64,000 nt of DNA, taken from the NCBI GenBank assembly GCA_006384855.1, contig VCJN01000572.1:62001-126000 (forward strand), read 5' to 3'. Below, piece by piece: positions 21,234 to 31,919 of this stretch. Source of the DNA: Tetraselmis striata (Eukaryota; Chlorophyta; Chlorodendrophyceae; Chlorodendrales; Chlorodendraceae). The notes beneath the pieces were generated by a model. That model was not told where the DNA came from. It did no database searches and was given only the letters and a program-made list of their open reading frames with translations. Position numbers and translations under genes: made by a program. Positions within the stretch are counted from its first letter, which is position 1; every line of letters begins with the position of its first letter.

Positions 21234-23498
21234 ATGGCTCGATCCGTACTGGCCCCTACTCGGCGTAGGTGTCGCGATGCGCTCCGATTGGGGCGTATGC
21301 CGACGCACGCCCGCCGTCTAGTACAGATTCGAGTACAAAGTGACAGTACACTGCCAGTGGCCAAGCCAGCGCCCAGTGGCACATGGCTACTCCCACGCCG
21401 CGGCACTCCTACTGTGCCGCGCACCGTGGACCCTGACGCCGACGCGGAGAGGGCCAGCAGAGCGACAGGGCGCTCTGCTCGCCCCCCTCGCGACATCCAT
21501 CGCGCCAATTCCTGTACTCCCGACTCCCCCTTTATGAGACATCGCGTCCGTCGTAATCTCGGCAACTGGCAAGCCGCTGGCGCAAATCGCAGTGTTCTCA
21601 ACTGGATATCCCGAGGTGTACGCGTTCCTTTCTTGGACGGGCTTGCCCCACCTTCTTTTCATCAGGGGGTGTCAATGGGGGATGCTACTCCTGCTCAACT
21701 GGAGTTTATGGACGGTGAATTGGCTCGCTTCCTGGCCGTTGGGGCCTGGGAGCGAGGCTACTGCGCAAAATGGGTGTCCCGGCTGTTCCTGGTTCCTAAG
21801 CCTGGAACAAACAAATGGAGGCTCATCATTGACCTTCGCCCCCTGAACCGCTATTGTGAGACGCGCGATCTTTCGTTTGAGACGCTTTCGCATTTACGCA
21901 ACCTGGCGCGCCCTGGGGACTACATGTTGCAGATGGACCTGCAGGACGGGTTTTACGCGGTTGGAATCGCCCCTGAGGACAGGGATTTTTTCACTGTCGA
22001 TTACCGCGGCACTCTGTACCGACTGGCTGGCCTTCCCATGGGCTGGTCTCTGTCCCCCTATTACTTCTGCCAGTTCACCAACGTCCTCACTAGGGCATTG
22101 CGTCGTAACCCGGCTGAAGCAGACGGCACACCTATTCCCCGGCGACGATTTGGCCTGCGCATGTTGCCCTACATGGACGATTTCCTGTTTCTAGCTCGGA
22201 CTCAGGCTGAGGCCATTTGGCAACGTGACTACATCGAACGCCACCTCTCGGGCTTTGGTCTGCTGCGCAACCCCAACAAGGGCGTGTGGGAGCCCACCCA
22301 GAAGCTCGTGCACCTGGGGTTAGAAATTGACACATCGGGGTCACCTACTCTTCGTGCGCCCGCTGAGAAACTCGCCAGCATTGCTCGCGCGGCCAAACGC
22401 CTAATCCAACGAGCAAAACGCGATCGTCGGTGGTTGCCAGCTCGCGAGTTGGCCGCTCTCGCGGGCAAATGCCAGTTTCTCTACTTGGCCATTGCCCCTG
22501 CCCGTTTCTACCTTCGTGAGCTGCATGATGTGCTCAAGACGCGCGACTCTTGGTCCGGCCGCGTCAAGCTTACCCGCCAGCTCGAACGCGATCTGCAATG
22601 GTGGGTGGGTGTGCCCACCCAACACAACGGCCGTCCCATTAACCGCCCCGTCGAAACCGGTTACCTACACGTCGACAGTTCGTCGTACGGCTGGGGTGCC
22701 GTTTTGAACGAGCACCATGAAGCTCGGGGTTTTTGGTACGACGATGACCGCAATGCGCACATTACCCTGAAAGAGCTCAAAGCCGTCCGCTTGGCTATTG
22801 AGTCCTTCCTCCCCATGCTCCAAAACCGCCACATCCGCTTGCACGAGGATAACCAAGCAGTTGTCGGCGTCCTCACTAACCTTACCTCTCGCTCTCCACG
22901 CCTCATGGCTGAGCTACGCAAAACGTGGTACCTCATGGACACGCACGGCATCACCCTTTCCGTGCGCTACATCCGTTCTGCGGCGAATATCTGGGCTGAC
23001 CGCCTTAGTCGCGAGGTTGATTGCGACGACTGGCAGTTCAACCCTCGTCGGTTCGCCTCGCTCACTGCTAAATGGGGCGCCTGCACCATCGACCGCTTCG
23101 CGACTTCTGAAAACGCCCTCCTGCCCCGCTACAACGCCCGCTGGCGTGACCCGCGGTGTGAGGCCGTCGACGCCCTGCGCCTCTCCGACGCTGCATGGCG
23201 TTGCGAACGTAACTGGTGTAACCCTCCGTGGAACCTCATCGGCGATCTAGTCTCCAAACTTGAGTCCAGCGGTGCCTCAGCCATCGTCATTGTTCCCTAC
23301 TGGCCTGACAAAGCTTGGTACCAGCTCCTCTCAGAGATGTGCTCCGACATGCGCTCTTGGAAGCCACGCCACGACCTCTTCATTCCTGGCCGTACCGGCG
23401 ACCGCCTTCCTGTGGGCGCACCCCGCTGGCCTGTCGTCGCCTTCAACATTCCCGCCCGTGACCCCCGCCCGTGGCCTGCTGCGCCCGGCATTTTCTAG
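21234..23498 (+). CDS. RT-RNase H-methyltransferase polyprotein (DIRS/PAT type)
   Basis: An open frame of 754 codons from ATG 21234 is uninterrupted; a GTG lies two codons upstream. An Arg/Pro-rich leader (~1-120) is followed by the RT: WVSRLFLVPKPG, WRLIIDLRPLNRYC, MLQMDLQDGFYAV (catalytic D), GLPMGWSLSPYYF and the catalytic box YMDDF at residue ~313. RNase H follows with LHVDSSSYGWGAV, TLKELKAVRLAIE, LHEDNQAVV and ANIWADRLSR, giving D, E, D and D. The C-terminal ~140 residues carry IDRFAT and WCNPPWNLI (residue ~663), the NPPW signature of the Dam-like domain found in DIRS elements. The product would copy element RNA to DNA. All catalytic residues are present, so it is probably functional. 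The stop codon abuts repeat B1. Confidence 0.92.
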   Translation: MARSVLAPTRRRCRDALRLGRMPTHARRLVQIRVQSDSTLPVAKPAPSGTWLLPRRGTPTVPRTVDPDADAERASRATGRSARPPRDIHRANSCTPDSPFMRHRVRRNLGNWQAAGANRSVLNWISRGVRVPFLDGLAPPSFHQGVSMGDATPAQLEFMDGELARFLAVGAWERGYCAKWVSRLFLVPKPGTNKWRLIIDLRPLNRYCETRDLSFETLSHLRNLARPGDYMLQMDLQDGFYAVGIAPEDRDFFTVDYRGTLYRLAGLPMGWSLSPYYFCQFTNVLTRALRRNPAEADGTPIPRRRFGLRMLPYMDDFLFLARTQAEAIWQRDYIERHLSGFGLLRNPNKGVWEPTQKLVHLGLEIDTSGSPTLRAPAEKLASIARAAKRLIQRAKRDRRWLPARELAALAGKCQFLYLAIAPARFYLRELHDVLKTRDSWSGRVKLTRQLERDLQWWVGVPTQHNGRPINRPVETGYLHVDSSSYGWGAVLNEHHEARGFWYDDDRNAHITLKELKAVRLAIESFLPMLQNRHIRLHEDNQAVVGVLTNLTSRSPRLMAELRKTWYLMDTHGITLSVRYIRSAANIWADRLSREVDCDDWQFNPRRFASLTAKWGACTIDRFATSENALLPRYNARWRDPRCEAVDALRLSDAAWRCERNWCNPPWNLIGDLVSKLESSGASAIVIVPYWPDKAWYQLLSEMCSDMRSWKPRHDLFIPGRTGDRLPVGAPRWPVVAFNIPARDPRPWPAAPGIF

Positions 23499-23526
23499 TC
23501 GGCAAACCAGACGATCCTTGTGAAAT
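23499..23526 (+). repeat. Repeat B1 of the DIRS-like element
   Basis: A 28-bp sequence (TCGGCAAACCAGACGATCC then TTGTGAAAT) immediately after the ORF stop is repeated exactly at 23785-23812. Its last two bases (AT) are also the first two of A2. Confidence 0.88.
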
Positions 23527-23704
23527 GTTCTAAACTAGTTTATGTGGTTTCTCTACCTGTACGAGATAGCCCTGGCGCGGCGCCCGTAGCGCGTGTGTGC
23601 GCGCGCACGATTGCGGGGGCCGGTCAGAGCCACCACCTGCCTTCACGGCGGACCGACCGGTCACTCTCCTTTGCTGTGGCACGCTCCATCGAGCGCACCA
23701 CAGC
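23525..23704 (+). repeat. Repeat A2 of the DIRS-like element
   Basis: This is the second copy of the 180-bp left-end sequence, fused to B1 over a shared AT. B1-A2 is the inner junction thought to template completion of both ends. Confidence 0.9.
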
Positions 23705-23784
23705 CCGCCCAACCCTCCCTGGCTGTGGGATCGTATGCCTGCAAATTCCTGAATATCACAACCTGTAACCAGACCTGGCATTCT

Positions 23785-23812
23785 TCGGCAAACCAGACGA
23801 TCCTTGTGAAAT
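23785..23812 (+). repeat. Repeat B2 of the DIRS-like element (right end)
   Basis: An exact copy of B1, separated from A2 by 80 bp. It forms the right boundary, after which the flank reads TTATGCTGACAGC. Confidence 0.85.
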
Positions 23813-24541
23813 TTATGCTGACAGCACGACTACCGCCGACTGCGACGATTCACGGTACGAGTACCTCGAAGTACCTACTGCAGGAGGGGCGGCAGCACTG
23901 CTACTGGTGTGAATTACAAAAAAGGCAGTAACAAATCCACCAACGGGTACTGCTAATCCAGCACAACTGGTACTGGTACCGTACGGTACCGGAAATGTTC
24001 GCAATAGAACGACCGGGAAGCAGGGTACTGGTAGTACCGGTACGACCCGGTCACCCGGTGCGGTATGTGCTCTGCCGGATGGCGCCGCGGACAAGCCGAA
24101 TGGGACAGACAAAACAGCAGCGCACTACCCTGGCTGCCTGGTCCAAAGCGGCGAAGTTGCGCTGCGAATGCGTAGTGAGGCTCCTGCGTTTGAGTGCGTG
24201 TGCGGTCGCTCAGCCCAAAGCGAGCAGCGCGTATCCGAGTCGGGCGGGGCGTGGCGGAGAAGCTCCGCCGCTACGGGAAACTCGCACCCCCCCAAGTGCG
24301 CCCCAACCACCTAGCTACCTAGAGCGCCTTCGCGACGAGCGGTGTCTGCCGTTACATACCCAACGGCAGCAGCTGAAGCCAGCTAGGGAGGAGAAATGAA
24401 GGCGACAGCAGCAGTGTCTGCTTCTTTCCACGGCGTCCTTGTGAAATTTTGTTCAGATAAAGGCGTTATTCAGATAAAAAGACGTACTACTTATTGGCCC
24501 TGGTGTGGGTCACCTGAGCTGGCAATGTGCTCCCCTCCCCA
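23813..24541. other. Spacer with repeat tail and possible 5' exon material
   Basis: A reverse-oriented repeat 3' end (GGTGTGAATTACAAAAAAGG, near 23908) with GGTACTGGTACC simple sequence is present at 23860-24050. An open plus frame 23995-24399 reads PPLRETRTPPSAPQPPSYLE among other things and could belong to the next gene, but has no known motif. Confidence 0.4.
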
Positions 24542-26578
24542 GTTGAGCATCTTCGCGGCCGAGGCGGAGCAGCAAGGCGCGCTTGAGGCAAGGTGAGCCA
24601 GGCAGTCGGGCGCCGGACCCAGTCCTGTATCTTTGGGGGGCAGTGACACGGTTAGCTGCCGTTCTCAAGGGGTCAGAGCAGGGGTTGACTCCTCCCGCCA
24701 TCCGTCTCTCCACTTACAACTGATTAAGGCCTGCGCACCACCGTGCACAGCCTCCTGGCGCAGAGCCAGCCGCCGCCGGCACCGGGAATGGAGGGCATAG
24801 TGGACGTCACAATGACCAGCCGACCGTCCAAACCCACGCCCAGCGCGGAGGCGCCTTCTACTGACTGGCAGTCGGTGGTGAAGGATATGCTCAGCATCCA
24901 CTTGCCCTCGAGCAAGTTGCAGCCGCGGCCAATCAACACCGACAACACCGACAACCGCCGCTCCTCGGACTTCAGTGGCAGCCAGTCATATAAGAACTTT
25001 GCGTCGCTGGACCCGGAGCCGCTGCGATCCGGCTCGCCTCGGGTGAGTTGCTGCCCTGTGGCTGCTCAGCCACTCCCCTTCAGTCTCGTTGGGCTGTGCC
25101 GTGCAGCATCCTTTGAGGCCTGTATGCTGTGCGTGTGCCTTCCGTCAGGCAAGCCGCTCCCCGATGGCGGTGGCGTCGCCCCGCTCCAGCGGCAGCGGCC
25201 TTTTTCTTCTCCGCATCGATGAGAGCCAGGCGCTGGACACCTCATCCGACTGCGGCAGCGATCTGGGCGACCCGGTGGACCTGGCAGGCGTGCAGGAGGA
25301 GCGCATGCCCCGGCGCTCCAGGCTTGCCTCGGACAGCGGCCATGTCAGGTCTGTTGCGCCAGGAGCAACATTGGGTTTCCAATGAAAAATCGGGTTCACA
25401 TTCATTTATGCCCCTGCCTTCCCGCTCCCCTCTCGATTCGTCCACTACCATCTCCACAACTTTCTTCCATGGAAGATATTCAGCTCAGGCTGGTAATCAG
25501 TGACAAATCAGGGTACGCTTGAGAGCCAATAGCACAGCTGCCACACTTATTTATCTCCATGCGCTCGGAAATCGACCGCAGCCTTATCAGGGTATTCCCA
25601 AAAGGGGGGGGGGGGGGGGGGGGGGTGACTGCCAAGGATGCGGGTGTACCGGCATTGACAATCAGCGTTAGCAGAAAAATTTGGCCGCCATGTAGGAAGG
25701 GTGTTCATGCTGCAATCTTCCAAGTGCTCTCATCACTTGATTCAAACTGAGCCTGCCATTTTGTGAATGCCGCCAGGGCCAGTGACACTGGTCGAGACGC
25801 GTGGGATGTGGCCGTTGCCAGAGAGGAGGAGGAAGCCGCAGGCGCAACAGCAACATCGCCATCTCAGTCACATCCAGCCATCCTGGAGTCGGACATGGTC
25901 AAAATCAAGGGGCTGCAGATCAGGTGCGGGCCCCACTGGATCAGCGTCGACACACAGCTCTTGCTGCCTGGCTTGCGGCTGAGCCCTCCCGTTTCCTCAC
26001 GCGGCTGGAGCAGGACGTCCCCACAAAGCCCCCAAGAAAAACCAGCTGAAGCAGAGCCGGCCAAGGGCCCCAGGGACGGCAAAGATGTTGCCTCACTGGC
26101 CAAGTACCGCCCAAGCACGTCCTCGCTCGGCAAGATGGCGGCCGTGTTTCCCACGTCGCACGCGCGCAAGATGCGGCGCAGTGTTGTGCACCGCATTTCA
26201 GACCACGGCGGCTCGTCCGATGCGGAGGGGCGGCTGCGGTTTGAGGAGGAGCGCCTGGAGCTAGAGGGCCTCAAGCGGTACAGCGCCCACCCCTTGCTGT
26301 TGAGCTCTTGTACCATTTTGTCCAGCTCGTGTACGCCATTGAGTCGGGACGCTGAGCCCTTATTGTGGTGTGTTCTGGCAGGGACGTGGAGGCCAGTGTG
26401 GGTGGGAAGAAGTTGCATGCCTGAGGCCAGCAGCTCACCACCTGATATTCAGGGATATGAAGAAGTGGGGAACTTCTTGCCCCTGCGTAGCGCATTAGAC
26501 CATTCACCAAGCCGCCCCCTATTAGTGCCGCTTACTGTACACAATGTCAGATACCGGCAAGCCTCTTCCGCCCCTTGA
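24542..26578 (+). CDS. Unidentified multi-exon protein, disordered and charged
   Basis: Coding-like segments with plausible splice sites are: 24542-24593 (acceptor CTCCCCAG, donor AAG/GTGAGC; LSIFAAEAEQQGALEA); about 24737-25040 (TVHSLLAQSQ ... DWQSVVKDMLSIHLPSSKLQ ... SQSYKNFASLDPEPLRSGSP, donor GGTGAGTT); about 25149-25347 (SPRSSGSGLFLLRIDESQAL, two acidic stretches); and about 25777-26280 (EEEEAAGATATSPSQSHPAI, SSLGKMAAVFPTSHARKMRR, RFEEERLELEGLKRYS). The frame stays open to 26578. The protein looks mostly disordered, Ser/Pro-rich, with one likely C-terminal helix. I do not recognise it; start and end are unproven. A G-run (25605-25625) lies in the third intron. Confidence 0.45.
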
Positions 26579-26882
26579 GGTGCCACAATTATGTAAGTTC
26601 AACTGTGCATTGAATGTACTGCGCCATATGTAGCTTACATGCATGGAAAAAAATATGGACTGGATGCGGTACTGTGCACATGTCAAGCTGCGCGGTGCAG
26701 CGGTTTCTGTTGCCCTTGCCCTTGCGGCTGAGCTATAGTGCCTTACATGGGTGATGGCCGACGGTCAGGGTGCCACCGCAATTTGCGTGTCTAATATCCA
26801 TGGTCTGATTTTGCTCCAGCACAGGGCTGGCTGCTGCCTAGCAAGCAAACCCTCGCGCGCTGCTGGCAGATAACTGCCCCTA

Positions 26883-27404
26883 CTAGCTGAGCTTATAGAG
26901 GCCAATCGCAGGCCCAACGAAGCGGAACACGATCCAGGCTCCAATCACCACAAATACAGCTCCAAAGGCGAGCTTGTTCGCCCAAAACAGCAGGCCCCGC
27001 TCCCCCATGTACGCGTTGTAGAACTTTTCGAAAAGGTTCATCTTCTCCCAGCCCTCCGGAAACAGCTCGCCCTCCTTCCACGGGGCGGCAAACTGACCGG
27101 ACGACTCGCGGTCTACCATCCCCTGCGCCGTGGCCTTCCGCAGCTCCGTCTCCAGGTCCCCGCTGCCCTTTCCCCGCTTTCGCGCCCGCTCCAGCGCCTC
27201 TAGCCTGGCCTCCGCCTCGTCGTCATCCGAGGACTGCGCGCGAACGGCGACGGGAAACCGCGGCGCCTGACGCTGGCCCGGGGCCGCCGCCGTCAGGATT
27301 CCGCGCCGGGCGATCACGAACGGCGCTCCTCGCCGCCGAGCGGCGGTGCCAGCCCTTGGGCCCGCGGGCGCGCTGGCACTGGCGACTGCGACAACGCACT
27401 GCAT
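26883..27404 (-). CDS. Chloroplast-targeted single-pass membrane protein of unknown function
   Basis: An intronless 173-codon frame starts at ATG 27404. An in-frame start at 27566 would add 54 residues of less typical sequence. Residues 1-~55 (MQCVVAVASASAPAGPRAG..., rich in A, R, S) look like a transit peptide with a V-R-A/Q cleavage context. A charged middle follows (EARLEALERARKRGKGSGDL), then a conserved-looking end: GWEKMNLFEKFYNAYMGERG, LLFWANKLAFGAVFVVIGAW (one transmembrane helix) and IVFRFVGPAIGLYKLS. The end resembles small green-lineage thylakoid or envelope proteins, but I cannot name the family. TTACA at 26743 (TGTAA on the minus strand) is a likely poly(A) signal. It is convergent with the preceding plus-strand gene. 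Confidence 0.75.
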   Translation of the reverse strand: MQCVVAVASASAPAGPRAGTAARRRGAPFVIARRGILTAAAPGQRQAPRFPVAVRAQSSDDDEAEARLEALERARKRGKGSGDLETELRKATAQGMVDRESSGQFAAPWKEGELFPEGWEKMNLFEKFYNAYMGERGLLFWANKLAFGAVFVVIGAWIVFRFVGPAIGLYKLS

Positions 27405-28352
27405 GCTTGTTGAGCTTGATCCCAGGAAGCTGGCGAGGGTGGCAGACTGGCGTCGAAGTGACAGGCGCGGCAGCCCTTGCAGCGGCGGCGAGAGTATGGA
27501 CGGGTGAACGTAGGGTAGTGAGCTCCACAGCACGCGGAGAGGTGAAGTAACCGGGGATACGAGCACGTTGTATTTTGTATGATGATACGGTACTGGTACG
27601 TATGGGATTAGTGGCTCCGCGTGATGCAGGTAGACAAGTGTTAGTCGCTATGTTGGTTCAGATAGACAAGTGAATAGGTGGTGCATGATGTACGCGTGCA
27701 GGCATGACCCTACTTAATATCTTTCTTTGCCATCACTACTGCTGGTATAGATATGAATTAGGCATGTAGAGGACCTTTCTGATTGCCTTTTATTTTGGTG
27801 ATTTCCGATATCGCCTTCTGCTGCTAGCGCTCATGTAGTCGCTAAATATTATATATGAATTATAGGCATCCTGAGTGGATAAATAAGGATTAAGTACTCG
27901 CTAAAGGCTCTGCCCGCACCGCGACGGCGACATCATCACATGACCATAATGGGATCGCGGCATCCAAATCACCGCTGCTGCGCCATCATGTTTTACAGAC
28001 GTAAACTACCGGAAGTACGGGTACCGGTGCGTATCATCCTGCCAGACTGGCAATCGCAAGGATTTGGGGGTGATTTAAATTACAGGGTATCCGCCACCGG
28101 TAACTACTGCCCGTGCTCGCCGCCTGTCCGTACCGAATAATATTAGTCGTTACACTCATCGCCCTCTTTGCGCGGTTGGGAGAGTAACTTTTTCGACAAT
28201 GAATATTATCCTGTTCTGTAGGACGCAAAGGGTGCTGATGACCACCAGCAGCGACCACAATAAGCAACCTTCGCCTGTGCACCACCCGCCAGGAACTGAG
28301 CGCCAGAACCACACCCGCCTCACGTACCCGCAAGCGTCCCAGTCTGTCCGCA
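27405..28352. promoter_or_regulatory. Divergent intergenic region between the membrane protein and ispH
   Basis: About 950 bp separate the two divergently transcribed starts. The middle (27640-27910) is AT-rich and shows no coding sign. Promoters for both genes must lie here, but no individual element is recognisable. Confidence 0.5.
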
Positions 28353-30571
28353 ATGAGCCCCGTCGCAGCCTCCGCTGCACAGGCCGGTGCCAGCATGGCG
28401 ACGTGCCGCGTGCTGCCCCGCAGCGGCGGCCGTGCCACCTCCGCCAAGACAGCGCGCCCGCGTACCGTCCGTGTGCTAGGCTCGGCGGGTAAGCCCCCCC
28501 CCACCCCCCCCCCCCCCCCCCCCCCCCCCTTCTCGTCTCCTACCAGCGGCTGTTGTCGTTGCCATCCGTCCAGATGACATGGAAGCTGTGCCACGTGGGA
28601 GGATGGCGAAAAGGTGGCTGGTCCCGCTCAGCCGTGGGGGCCAGCTAGCTGGGGGCGGTGACCCAGCCGAGGCGCAGCATCCTGCAGCGCGTGCTGAGTC
28701 TACCGGGTAGCGACGCTGCAGCCGCCTCTCAAAGCTCTGCTGGTGTGCGCTTGCCGCAGAATCGGCCGAGAAGATCATCGAAAGCGCGTCCACGGCATCG
28801 GACGGCCGCACTTTCAGGCGGTCGCTTAACAAGACGGGGCGCTACATCCGCAAGCCGATCAACGACGCAGACAGCCTGGAGCTGATGGACGACCACGGTG
28901 TAGGGTACTCCAAGTATGGCCTGGTCGCCCGCATGCGCACCACCGACTATGAGTACACCACCGGCGATGTCAGGGTCAAACTTGCGGAGGCGTACGGTTT
29001 CTGCTGGGGCGTGGAGCGTGCGGTACAGATGGCGTACGAAGCGCGCAAGGCGTACCCGGGGAAAGACATCCACGTCGTGAATGAGATTATTCACAACCCA
29101 TCTGTCAACGGGGTAAGGTTACCAAGGCGTCAGCGCGAGTCCCCCTCCCTCGCTCCATACCGGAATCACACATGAATGCTGTCACGCTCACTGCGGGGCG
29201 CTGTTCGTCTGCTTGCCCTCACAGCGCCTGCGTGAGATGGGGTTCAACATCATCATTGAGGACAACGGCAAGGATTTTAGCGCCGTGAAGCCGGGTGATG
29301 TGGTGGTCCTGCCTGCCTTTGGTGCCACCCTGGAGGAGATGAAGTACCTCGACGACATGGGCTGCCAGCTGGTGGACACCACCTGCCCATGGGTGTCAAA
29401 GGTCATACCCCCTGCCCCTTAATCTCATGGCACTGTGCCACACCAAGGCCGGCAGGGTCACCTGCATCACCAGCTTACCCTTAGTCGTTCCTGTTACAGG
29501 TGTGGAATGCAGTGGACGCCCAGGCCAAGAAGTCATTCACCTCCATCATCCACGGCAAGTACGCTCACGAGGAGACCAAGGCCACTGCGTCCTTTGCTGG
29601 GGACTACCTGATTGTAAAGAACATGAAGGAGGCCAACTACGTGGCGGACTACATCCTCAACGTGCGGCCATGATGTGCTTCTCGTCTAGGCACCTGAGCT
29701 CAACCGCCGCTCAGCTGTGTCTAACCCCACGTACATGTCTCCTGACGCACACAGGGCGGCGAGAAGGCAGAGTTTATGGAGAAATTCAAGTATGCCATGT
29801 CGGAGGGCTTCAACCCGGAGACTATGCTGGATGCGGTTGGCATCGCCAACCAGACCACCATGCTGAAGGTAAGCCACATAAGAGACAGGAATCGTCTCGG
29901 TCAGTATCCGGAGTGAGTGGCGATGTTCCTTTGCTGAAGAATTTCCTGCAACAGGGCGAGACAGAGGAGGTCGGCAAGCTGTTTGAGACGACCATGATGA
30001 AGAAGTATGGCCCGGCCGAGCTGAAGAACCACTACCTAGTGATGGACACCATCTGCGATGCCACTCAGGTATGTGTCAGCCCCGCTCTGTTGCTGTGGCA
30101 AGGTTTCCCCATGTAGAAACGAAACGCTTCTGACGCGGCCCTGATGGGCGTTTCTTCCAGGAGCGGCAGGACGCCATGCAGATCCTGGTCAACCAGCAAG
30201 ATAACCCTGCGGAGAAGCTCGACCTCATGGTGGTCGTTGGTGGCTTCAACTCCTCCAACACCAGCCAGCTGCAGCTCATGGCGGAGCAGAAGGGCATCCC
30301 GTCGTTCTGGGTGGACGGGCCCGCCTGCATTGACGTGGCGAACAACGCCGTCACGCACCGGATGTACACCAATGATATGGTTGACACGGCCAGCTGGCTG
30401 CCAGAGGGGAAGATTACAGTGGGCGTGACCAGCGGCGCATCCACGCCCGACTCGGTGGTGGAGGATGTCCTGGATAAGGTGTTCCGGATCAAGGACCCCA
30501 ATTTTGCGGGCATTGAGCGCCTCGCTACCGCCGTGGCTGTTGACACCCCGGATGAGGAGCACGAGGAGTAG
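28353..30571 (+). CDS. ispH: 4-hydroxy-3-methylbut-2-enyl diphosphate reductase (HDR/IspH), chloroplast
   Basis: This is the last enzyme of the plastid MEP pathway, reducing HMBPP to IPP and DMAPP with a [4Fe-4S] cluster. Seven exons join in frame: 28353-28488, 28760-29112, 29225-29401, 29500-29661, 29755-29868, 29955-30068 and 30161-30571, giving 488 aa, close to plant HDR. Residues 1-~45 are an Ala/Ser/Arg transit peptide. The three cluster cysteines are present: Cys127 ([10 protein letters not shown]), Cys217 ([10 protein letters not shown]) and Cys348 (MDTICDATQ). [37 protein letters not shown] and [17 protein letters not shown] are further family blocks. The N-terminal extension before the LytB core ([20 protein letters not shown]) is plant/cyanobacterial in type. 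Intron 1 has a C-run starting 5 nt after its GT. Confidence 0.96.
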
Positions 30572-31919
30572 AGTCCTCCCTTTTTATCATGATAGGGTGT
30601 GCCCCTTTTTCACCTGTGCTGTGCTAGGCAGGCGCAGGCAGTGGCAAACACCCCGTAATATTATTACTATGACCCTCAAGCAGGATCAGCAACATGATGT
30701 TGTGCAGATGGACTGCCCACATGTGAAGCATTGCCATCAAATTGGATTTCTGCAAACAACAGAACGGCACGTGTTGCAAGTACATCTGCTCGAGTCTTGC
30801 AGTTGCAAAGCCCCCTTCCTTGCAGACTGCATACTAGCAGCCTTGCTTTGTGCCCCTGAGTCTAGGTAAGTAGTGACCACCTAGCTTCACATGTCGCCTG
30901 AATTAGCATTTAAGTGGAGGTAGTGGCGGTTGGGTGTTGGTCGATAGCTCTCCCACGGGTCTCTCCCCCAAAATGCTCAGTACAGCCTAATGGTGCTGCT
31001 GAATATATACGGGTACATATCACGGTAATATATGCAGCAGCACTCATTCTTGTTGATATTGACTTGTAGGCTGGGCCGCTCTATGTATGTCCTGGTAGCT
31101 TCGTAGGACTGCTTGTGATGGTGCGAATTATAAACAGCATTAGCTTTTACTTACTTGCGACTTCATTGCGCCATAGTCAAGTATATCCATTGAGCGATGT
31201 AGGTCAATCATCTCCCGTTTGTGCAACCAAATTGAACTGCCTGTATAGGCAGTAGATAGCCGCCGAAGTATACATGCGGCAAACACTGGTATACAGCGCG
31301 GCGGCAGGAATCGCTAAATGAGAAATTCGAGCAGGAGAAAAGTATCTGATGGTAAATAATCGAAATAATACAATAATGATAAGAGCAAAGCTGCACCTCA
31401 ATATTAATGTAAAAGACAGTCAGTCCGATGTATTACCGAGCAGGGCCATAGGAGGGGTACCCGGTACGCCTCCCATTAGTACTGTCCACGTTGAAATTAG
31501 TAATTCAGCATGTCCCATATCAATGAATCATTCAGGGGCGATGGACTATGCAAATAACACGGATTCTCTAGGAAACGGGGTGAAACTCGTGTGCTATGGG
31601 ATGGGGCTACAGTACATAGCAACAATGGATTTTCATCTGGATTGTGACTGCTCTTCTTTGGCTTGCCTTTAAAGCTATCGTGCTTTGGCACTTGGTGCCA
31701 TGCTGTGCGATCGATCACGATCAACTGCCACATGGTGTCGATGCCAAACACCTTCAGGGATTTCTGAATCGCGCGGTCATAGGTCAAGTTGGGGCTGCCC
31801 CCAGGGTGCTTGTAAGGCATCCATGATGACAAGATGCGGCGGAGTAGACGCTCATCCGGCTGACGTCCATCCGGCTGACATGTCCAAGTACGTCAAGTTG
31901 CCGCCGGGCTATATTGTAG
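30572..31919. other. Intergenic, AT-richer; no gene recognised
   Basis: This contains the 3' flank of ispH. No coding region with domain resemblance is present. The right edge leads into the minus-strand RT remnant. Confidence 0.5.

Larger units (their letters stand above)
20762..23812 (+). mobile_element. Compact DIRS/PAT-like retroelement with split direct repeats
   Basis: The order is A1 (20762-20941), a single ORF (21234-23498), B1 (23499-23526), A2 (23525-23704) and B2 (23785-23812). A1 and A2 are 180 bp and appear identical; B1 and B2 are 28 bp and identical. This A1-ORF-B1-A2-B2 plan is that of PAT-like DIRS elements and of Kangaroo and TOC1 in volvocine algae. The ORF supplies RT, RNase H and a DIRS-type methyltransferase domain. 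No gag and no tyrosine recombinase are encoded: only ~290 bp lie before the ORF and none after B1. Perfect repeats and an open ORF argue for recent movement, presumably with recombinase supplied in trans. Confidence 0.85.

Noticed and set aside
20762-23704. Reading the 180-bp repeats as ordinary LTRs of a Ty3-type element
   Set aside because: No integrase or protease, no TG...CA ends or target duplication, a second repeat pair (B1/B2) in split order, and an NPPW methyltransferase domain point to DIRS/PAT instead.
27405-27566. Upstream start (27566) for the chloroplast membrane protein
   Set aside because: The start at 27404 gives a typical transit peptide directly; the extra 54 residues look like translated 5' leader, although this is not proven.
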